Assembly: GCA_039090855.1 (NCBI GenBank)
Contig: CM077034.1
Coordinates: forward strand, 8,448,984 to 8,512,983
From: Macrothele yani
Taxonomy: Eukaryota; Arthropoda; Arachnida; Araneae; Macrothelidae
DNA: 64,000 nucleotides
Direction: 5' to 3'
Below the pieces are notes generated by a model. That model saw only the letters and a list, made by a program, of their open reading frames with translations. It made no database searches and was not told the DNA's origin. Below, one piece after another: positions 57,253-64,000 of this stretch. The number at the start of each line of letters is the position of its first letter. Positions within the stretch are counted from its first letter, which is position 1. The position numbers and the translations under genes are program-made.

Positions 57253-57760
57253 CTCGCCCCCTCCCTCCCACAAGGAACGGTAGATACTGGGTCCTTAGCT
57301 ACTAAGTGAACCCAGAAGTTCGCTAAAACACATCTGTTGTAGTTGGGCTTCTAGCAGTTGCCTGGTGAGGGCACTTTTTCCCCCCTTATTCAAAGTTGAA
57401 GTTATTGTTTTATTCTCCCGCTTGCTATATACACATTATGTGAATTTCGTTTATAAAAAAAGTGTTGTGGTTCAGTTGCGTGTTTAAAAGAACTGAACTG
57501 AACTGAAAACATTTTTAGGAAAGTAAGACAGAAGGAGACAAAATAAACAGAAGGGGCCCACCGGGAGATGTCCCGGGGCCCCAATCCGCCCCTGTGTGTG
57601 CAGAATGTAAACATCGCGATAAAAGTCTGGCCCATCTATTGTTTTTCCTTGCTTGGCCAAAAATAAATAAATAAATAAACGAAGAAAATTAGAATCAAAT
57701 CGGGTTTTTAATCAGGGCAATCGATGGAGTGGCAAAATGTAAACATATAAAATTAACAAT

Positions 57761-57833
57761 TGCACCTGACAGGTCTCGAACCTGGGACTTTCCGCGTGTT
57801 AGGCGGATGTGATAACAACTACACCACATGTAC
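57761..57833 (-). pseudogene. tRNA-Val pseudogene
   Basis: Same location in the unit and same anticodon arm, but the acceptor has a mismatch (GTACATG against CAGGTGC) and the T-stem a mismatch (CCAGG against CCTGT). This unit is also the most diverged in its length (2773 bp) and lacks the segment around AAAGTACACCCGTCATCC. Confidence 0.8.
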
Positions 57834-59310
57834 ACATGTTATATAGCTTAAGTACTGCTGGATGGGAGCTAACGCCTTCTATCGAGCTTGAGAACGTCGC
57901 CTCGTTCTATAGAGCTAGGCCGTGGCTGAAATAACTTATTTTCTAACAAAATCAGGAGCGCCGACTTTTCCAAATTGCTGGGTGGGAGACATGGCGGGAA
58001 CATGTCTTTTCCAGTGTCAGGAGTAAAATAATAGGGGGGGGAGATAAACTACGAAATTCGACGTACATTTTAAAACGCAGTTGTAATTGCTCCGCACCAA
58101 ATGAACAAGGAAACAGAAATATTCTCTCGCTGAATATTAATATTTTTAAATATAAAATTCAGCCTGTGATTTTATAAAAAATATCCACGGAGATTTTATT
58201 TCCAAAGTTTAGTAAAAAATATGAGAAATTAGCTGAGTTATTCAAACAAAGAACAAGAAGGGCAAAAAAAAAAACAACAGTTAAATAAAGTCGATAGACA
58301 GGGGGATTGGCGGTCGCAAAAAGGCGCGGGAAAAATTTTGCAAATGGGCCCTTTCAGTCGTAGTTCTGCAGTACTATTGCATCACAACTGAAAATCACTT
58401 TTTTTATTTAGGAAACAAAACAAAACGTACAGTTACTCTGGAAACAGTGGTAAGCATAGTACTAGGGGGGGGGAATTGCACTTCAATTTTTCTGTTGTGG
58501 ACAATCACAGTTAGAAATTTCAAGATATTTAAATATTGTGGCAAACTCACTTAATCGACGTGGAAAAAGCAAATAACCAGGTTTAAATCATTAGTTTAGT
58601 TAGTTATATATGTAATTGCGCTGGAGAAGCTTCTAATTTTGGACACACTCAATATTTATATTTATTTAAAATTTTCTCTTAAGAACGCTGTAGCAAGAAC
58701 ATTGAATTTTTTTTTTAATTGCTTATATGGCCTTTTGATGTTTGACAGATCGTAAAATAATCTTGATTTTCATACCTTTGAGATTCCAGTTCTTAAATTT
58801 TCACCGAAGTGGGCTGAAATTCCAACAAATATTTGGGGAGAGAGAGAGAGAGAGAACTGCTACTACCAAAACTGTGCTGGAGTTGAACCAAAAATCCTTT
58901 CTCATAAGACATGATTTTTAAATTTAAATTTAATCATATATTCGTATGTGTTTCAATTACAAAACGTGCTTTTATGCTGCGGTTATGTATTGTAAAGAGT
59001 AAAGACGCCTTATTAAATAAAGTAAACAAAACATTTCGCAACTTCATGTTGAAATGATATCTCCGTAAATGACTTCATCTGCAGCATTTGTCAGTTATCA
59101 CAAACAGCGTAGGCTGCGTAGGGAGAACATTTCGGGGGCAAGGGATCGTGTTTGAACACCCCCGCAAATAATTTTACAGTTACTTTAAATTTAGTTCTTG
59201 ATGTTATTAGCTTTCACTCTGAATTCTGTGTTGTCATATAGTGGATAGTACATCCCATAATGAGTATTATCTAGTATTGTTCTGAAACTTTATCAAACAT
59301 GGGTGAGTAT

Positions 59311-59338
59311 TTTCACTACTTTAACTAAAGTAGTGAAA
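59311..59338. other. Perfect 13-bp inverted repeat, unit 4
   Basis: Same hairpin as at 47927-47954; conserved even in this otherwise diverged unit. Confidence 0.75.
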
Positions 59339-59750
59339 AAAATTTAGACCTGTTCATCCTCCTCCACATACGTAGATTGTTGTGCGTCCCGATTTTTCCT
59401 GATGCCGAGCCAATCTAAACATTTCAGGATGAAACGAATGGTCAAAGAAACTATAGAAATAGACAACATTCCTTCCCCACTCCGCAGTTGAGAAAGACAT
59501 CGGTTAATTGCACGGGGAGGAAGGAGTGGAAGTTTGGAAGAGGATATTTTTTGTTTAATCCCTAAACAGATGGGTCATTGTTTTCGAGCTCGTTCGGGCC
59601 CGGGCTGTATCATGCAATATAAAATTTGGGCTCTGGCGGGCTAGGGCTGACATGTTTCGGGCTCGGACCCTTAAACCTGAGCCCGAACTCAGCTCTTATG
59701 AGCATAGCACTAATGCTTCCTACAACCAACGGGAGTAAAATCAACTACAC

Positions 59751-59990
59751 TCCCCCCCCTTTCTTTGGGCAATATATAGAACATCTTGTACACCCCTTCT
59801 CCTTGGGCAATATATAGAACATCTTGTACGCCCCCCTCCCCTTGGGCAATATAAAGAACATCTTGTACACCCCCCCTCTCCTTGGGCAATATAAAGAACA
59901 TCTTGTACACCCCCTCTCCTTGGGCAATATAAAGAACATCTTGTACGCCCCCTCTCCTTGGGCAATATAAAGAACATCTTGTGCACCTCC
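59751..59990. repeat. 38-bp VNTR, unit 4 (6 copies)
   Basis: Six units starting at about 59767, 59805, 59844, 59884, 59922 and 59960, against three in other macrosatellite units. The last four share AATATAAAGAACATC. Confidence 0.88.
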
Positions 59991-60533
59991 ACACCCCCCC
60001 CTTACGAAACATACGGTACATACTGTACATTCTCGTTCTTCATCTACTAAGTGAACCCAGAAGTTCGCTAACACACATCTGTTGTAGTTGGGATTCTAGC
60101 AGTTGCCTGGTTAGGGGATTTTTTTCCCCCTTATTCAAAGTTGAAGTTATTGTTTTTTCTCCCGATTGTTATATACACAATATGTGTATTTCGTTTATAA
60201 AAAAAGTGTTGTGGTTCAGTTGCGTGTTTAAAAGAACTGAACTGAAAACATTTTTAGGAAAGTAAGACAGAAGGAGACAAGATAAACGGAAGGGGCCTAC
60301 CGGGAGATGTCCCGGGGCCCCGATCCGCCCCTGTGTGTGCAGAATGTAAACATCTCTAAATTCTTCAAAACTTTACGTGCGTCTAAAAAAAAAAAAAGTC
60401 TGGCAGATCTATTGTGTTTCCATGCTTCGCCAAAAACAAATAAATAAATAAACGAAGAAAATTAGAATCAAATCGGGGTTTTAATCAGGGCAATCGATGG
60501 AGTGGCAAAAGGTAAACCCATAAAATTAACAAT

Positions 60534-60606
60534 TGTACCTGCCAGGGTTCGAACCTGGGACCTTCCGCGTGTTAGGCGGATGTGATAACCACTACACCAC
60601 AGGTAC
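60534..60606 (-). tRNA. tRNA-Val (anticodon AAC)
   Basis: Identical in structure to the copy at 51888-51960: all stems perfect, U33 and AAC anticodon present, TTTT downstream. Confidence 0.8.
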
Positions 60607-62322
60607 ACATGTTATATAGCTTAAGTACTGCTGGATGAGAGCTAGCGCCTTCTATCGAGCTTGAGAACGTCGCCTCGTTCTATCGAGCTAAGCCGTGGCT
60701 GAAATAACTTATTTTCTAACAAAATCAGGAGCGCCGACTTTTCCAAATTGCTGGGTGTGAGACATGGCGGGAACATGTCTTTTCCAGTGTCAGGAGGAAA
60801 ATAATGCGGGGGGGGCAAAAAGATAAACTACGAAATTCGACGTATATTTTAAAACGCAATTGTAATTGCTCCGCACCAAATGAACAAGGAAACAGAAATA
60901 TTCTTTCGCTGAATATTAATATTTTTAAATATAAAATTCAGCCTGTGATTTTATAAAAATATCCACGGAGATTTTATTTCCAAAGTTCAGTAAAAAAATA
61001 TGAGAAATTAGCTGAGTTACTCAAACAAAGAACAAGAAGGGCAAAAAATAAATAGTTAAATAAAGTCGATAGACAGAGGAGGATTGGCGGTCGCAAAAAG
61101 GCGCGGGAAAAATTTTGCAAATGGGCCCTTTCAGTCGTAGTTCTGCAGTACTATTATATCACAACTGAAAATCACTTTTTTTATTTAGGAAACAAAACAA
61201 GACGTACAGTTACTCTGGAAACAGTGGTAAGCATAGTACTAGGGGGGGGGTTAAAAAGTACACCCGTCATCCTTCAATTGAAGTGGGTGTTGCGAAAAAA
61301 TTTCATCATCCCATGTCAAGATTTTACTGCTGAGAAATTGCACTGCAATTTTTCTATTGTGGACAATCGCAGTTAGAAATTTCAAGATATTTAAATATCG
61401 TGGCAAACTCACTCAATCGACGTGGAAAAAGCGAATGACCAGGTTTAAATCACTAGTTTAGATAGTTATGTATGTAATTGCGCTGGAGAAGCTTCTAATT
61501 TTGGACACACTCAATATTCCCTCAATATTCCCATTTATTTAAAATTTTCTCTTAAGAACGCAGAAGCAAGAACATTGAATTTTTCTTATTTTAAATTGCT
61601 TATATAGCCTTTTCATGTTTGACCGATCGTAAAATAATTTTGATTTTCATACCTTTGAGCTTCCAGTTCTTAAATTTTCACCGAAGTGGGCTGAAATTCC
61701 AGCAAATATTTGGGGGAGAGAGAGAGAGAACTGCTACTACCAAAATTGTGCTGGAGTTGAACCGAAAATCCTTTCTCATAAATAATGATTTTTAAATTTA
61801 AATAAATGAAAAAAAAATACAGAACTTATACACTGTAAACTTTTCTATTTGTACTGCAACTTTGTATTTTTTCTATTGTGGGCAATCACAATTAGAAATT
61901 TAAAGATTTCTAAATATCGTGAGGAGCAGATTCTTCATTTAGTGATCATATATTAGTATGTGTTTCAATTACAAAACGTGCTTTCATGCTGCGGTTATGT
62001 ATTGTAAAGAGTAAAGACGTCTTACTAAATAAAGTAAACAAAACATTTCGCAACTTCATGTTGAAATGATATCTCCGTAAATGCCTTCATCTGCAGCATT
62101 TGTCAGTTATCACAAACAGCGTAGGCTGCGAAGGTAGAACATTTCGGGGGCAAAGGATCGTATATGAACACCCCCGCAAATAATCTTACAGTTACTTTAA
62201 ATTTAGTTCTTGATGTTATTAGCTTTCACTCTGAATTCTGTGTTGTCATATAGTGGATAGTACATCCCATAATGAGTATTATCTAGCATTGTTCTGAAAC
62301 TTTATCAAACATGGGTGAGTAT

Positions 62323-62350
62323 TTTCACTACTTTAACTAAAGTAGTGAAA
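62323..62350. other. Perfect 13-bp inverted repeat, unit 5
   Basis: Same hairpin as at 47927-47954. Confidence 0.75.
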
Positions 62351-62761
62351 TTTTTTAGCCCTAATCAGCCTCCACCACATACGTAGATTGTTGCGCGTCC
62401 CGATTTTTCCTGATGCCGAGTCCATCGAAACATTTCAGGATGAAATGAATCGTCAAAGAAACTATAGAAATAGACAACATCCCTTCCCCACTCCGCAGTT
62501 GAGAAAGACATCGGCTAATTGCACGGGGAGGAAGGAGTGAAAGTTTGGAAGAGGATATTTTTTGTTTAATGCCTAAACAGATTGGTCATTGTTTTCGAGC
62601 TCGTTCGGGCCCGGGCTGTATCATGCAATATAAAATTAGGTTTCTGGCGGGCTAGGGCTGACATGTTTCGGGCTCGGACCCTTAAACCTGAGCCCGAACT
62701 CAGCTCTTATGAGCATAGCACTAATGCTTCCTACAACCAACGGGAGTAAAATCAACTACCA

Positions 62762-62885
62762 CTCCCCCTCCTCTCCTTGGAAAATATACAGAACATCTTG
62801 TACACCCCCTTCTCCTTAGGCAATATGTAGAACATCTTGTACGCCCCCCTCGCCTTGGGCAATATGTTGAAGATCTTGTACACTC
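62762..62885. repeat. 38-bp VNTR, unit 5 (3 copies)
   Basis: Three repeats, closest in sequence to unit 2 (51265-51390). Confidence 0.8.
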
Positions 62886-63389
62886 TCGCCCCCTCCCTCC
62901 CACAACGAACGGTAGATACTGGGTCCTTAGCTACTAAGTGAACCCAGAAGTTCGCTAACACACATCTGTTGTAGTTGGGATTCTAACAGTTGCCTGGTGA
63001 GGGGACTTTTTTCCCCCTTATTCAAAGTTGAAGTTATTGTTTTATTCTCCCGCTTGTTATATACACATTATGTGAATTTCGTTTATAAAAAAAAGTGTTG
63101 TGGTTCAGTTGCGTGTTTAAAAGAACTGAACTGAAAACATTTTTAGGAAAGTAAAACAGAAGGAGACAAAATAAACGGAAGAGGCCCACCGGGAGATGTC
63201 CCGGGGCCCCAATCCGCCCCTGTGTGTGCAGAATGTAAACATCGCGATAAAAGTCTGGCCCATCTATTGTTTTTCCTTGCTTAGCCAAAAATAAATAAAT
63301 AAATAAACGAAGAAAATTAGAATCAAATCGGGTTTTTAATCAGGGCAATCGATGGAGTGGCAAAAGGTAAACCCATAAAATTAACAAAT

Positions 63390-63462
63390 TGTACCTGCCA
63401 GGGTTCGAACCTGTGACCTTCCGCGTGTTAGGCGGACGTGATAACCACTACACCACAGGTAC
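63390..63462 (-). tRNA. tRNA-Val (AAC), slightly decayed
   Basis: Acceptor and anticodon arms are intact. The T-stem has one mismatch (ACAGG against CCTGG), and one base differs 5' of the anticodon stem (CACGTCCGC). It may be a weak gene or an early pseudogene. Confidence 0.6.
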
Positions 63463-64000
63463 ACATGTTACATAGCTTAAGTACTCCTAAATGGGAGTTA
63501 ACGCCTTCTATCGAGCTTGAGAACGTCGCCTCGTTCTATCGAGCTAGGCCGTGGCTGAAATAACTTATTTTCTAACAAAATCAGGAGCGCCGACTTTTCC
63601 AAATTGCTGGGTGTGAGACATGGCAGGAACATGTCTTTTCCAGTGTCAGGAGGAAAATAGTGGGGGGGGGGGGGGGGGGAGATAAACTACGAAATTCGAC
63701 GTATATTTTAAAACGCAGTTGTAATTGCTCCGCACCAAATGAACAAGGAAACAGAAATATTCTCTCGCTGAATATTAATATTTTTAAATATAAAATTCAG
63801 CCTGCGATTTTATAAAAATATCCACGGAGATTTTATTTCCAAAGTTTAGTAAAAAATATGAGAAATTAGTTGAGTTACTCAAACAAAGAACAAGAAGGGC
63901 AAAAAATAAATAGTTAAATAAAGTCGATAGACAGGGGAGGATTGGCGGTCGCAAAAAGGCGCGGGAAAAATTTTGCAAATGGGCCCTTTCAGTCGTAGTT

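Larger units (their letters stand above)
43060..64000. repeat. 2.86-kb macrosatellite, six units, running off the window
   Basis: Units are recognised by the tRNA-Val module, whose right ends lie at 43217, 49097, 51960, 57833, 60606 and 63462. Successive distances are 5880, 2863, 5873, 2773 and 2856. The two long steps each contain a 3.0-kb RTE insertion; without it they are 2.86-2.87 kb. Shared landmarks in each unit are (TAAA)n, the tRNA, a variable G-run, GGCGCGGGAAAAATTTTGC, GAGAGAGAG, a perfect hairpin, a GGGCTCGGACCC segment, a 38-bp VNTR and GGGGCCCACCGGGAG. Identity between most units is high. No open frame is conserved, so it appears non-coding apart from the tRNA. Confidence 0.95.

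Noticed and set aside
59710..60074. Minus-strand open frames of VLYIAQGEG-type repeats
   Set aside because: They are translations of the 38-bp VNTR in three frames at once. The period is not conserved and copy number varies.

Overview
The window looks like repeat-dominated, non-genic DNA from a metazoan nuclear genome, most likely an arthropod. The evidence is Tc1/mariner transposases, RTE-type and other non-LTR retrotransposons, several tRNA-derived short elements with 3' A-tails or target-site duplications, and eukaryotic tRNA genes without an encoded CCA. I found no convincing host protein-coding gene, no bacterial operon and no virus. Nearly all long open frames are transposon relics or by-products of tandem repeats. 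The arthropod assignment is inference from element types only.

Layout. 1-1489: 197-bp tandem repeat. 1490-4190: non-coding sequence with three tRNA-derived SINE copies, the middle one a recombinant. 4190-6350: 3' end of a non-LTR retrotransposon with an RT zinc-knuckle domain, plus a Tc1 transposase scrap. 6785-11274: about 29 copies of a 148-149 bp satellite whose monomer is the 3' end of a Tc1 transposase gene. The parental, broken transposase follows at 11146-13980 and is itself split by a 1.7-kb tRNA-containing TIR element. 14690-31799: about 109 copies of a 96-bp satellite, broken by five copies of an RTE retrotransposon that share the same 3' junction. 31800-38815: degraded retrotransposon pieces, a 35-bp minisatellite, a young SINE and a 1.18-kb Tc1 element. 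38818-42430: a Tc1-like element with near-complete inverted repeats, invaded by an inverted array of 330-bp tRNA-like units. 43060-64000: a macrosatellite of about 2.86-kb units, each with a tRNA-Val(AAC) gene or relic. Two of the units carry the same 5'-inverted 3.0-kb RTE insertion.

The parts interact as a history of insertion followed by tandem amplification. A transposase tail became a satellite. Retroelements landed in satellite monomers and were then copied with them. A retroelement insertion in one macrosatellite unit was spread to a second unit, while neighbouring units keep the empty site. tRNA-like promoter modules from at least five distinct families recur throughout. I saw no new defence or metabolic system. 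The most notable items are the transposase-derived satellite, the tRNA-carrying element with 4-bp target duplications, and the tRNA-Val macrosatellite.
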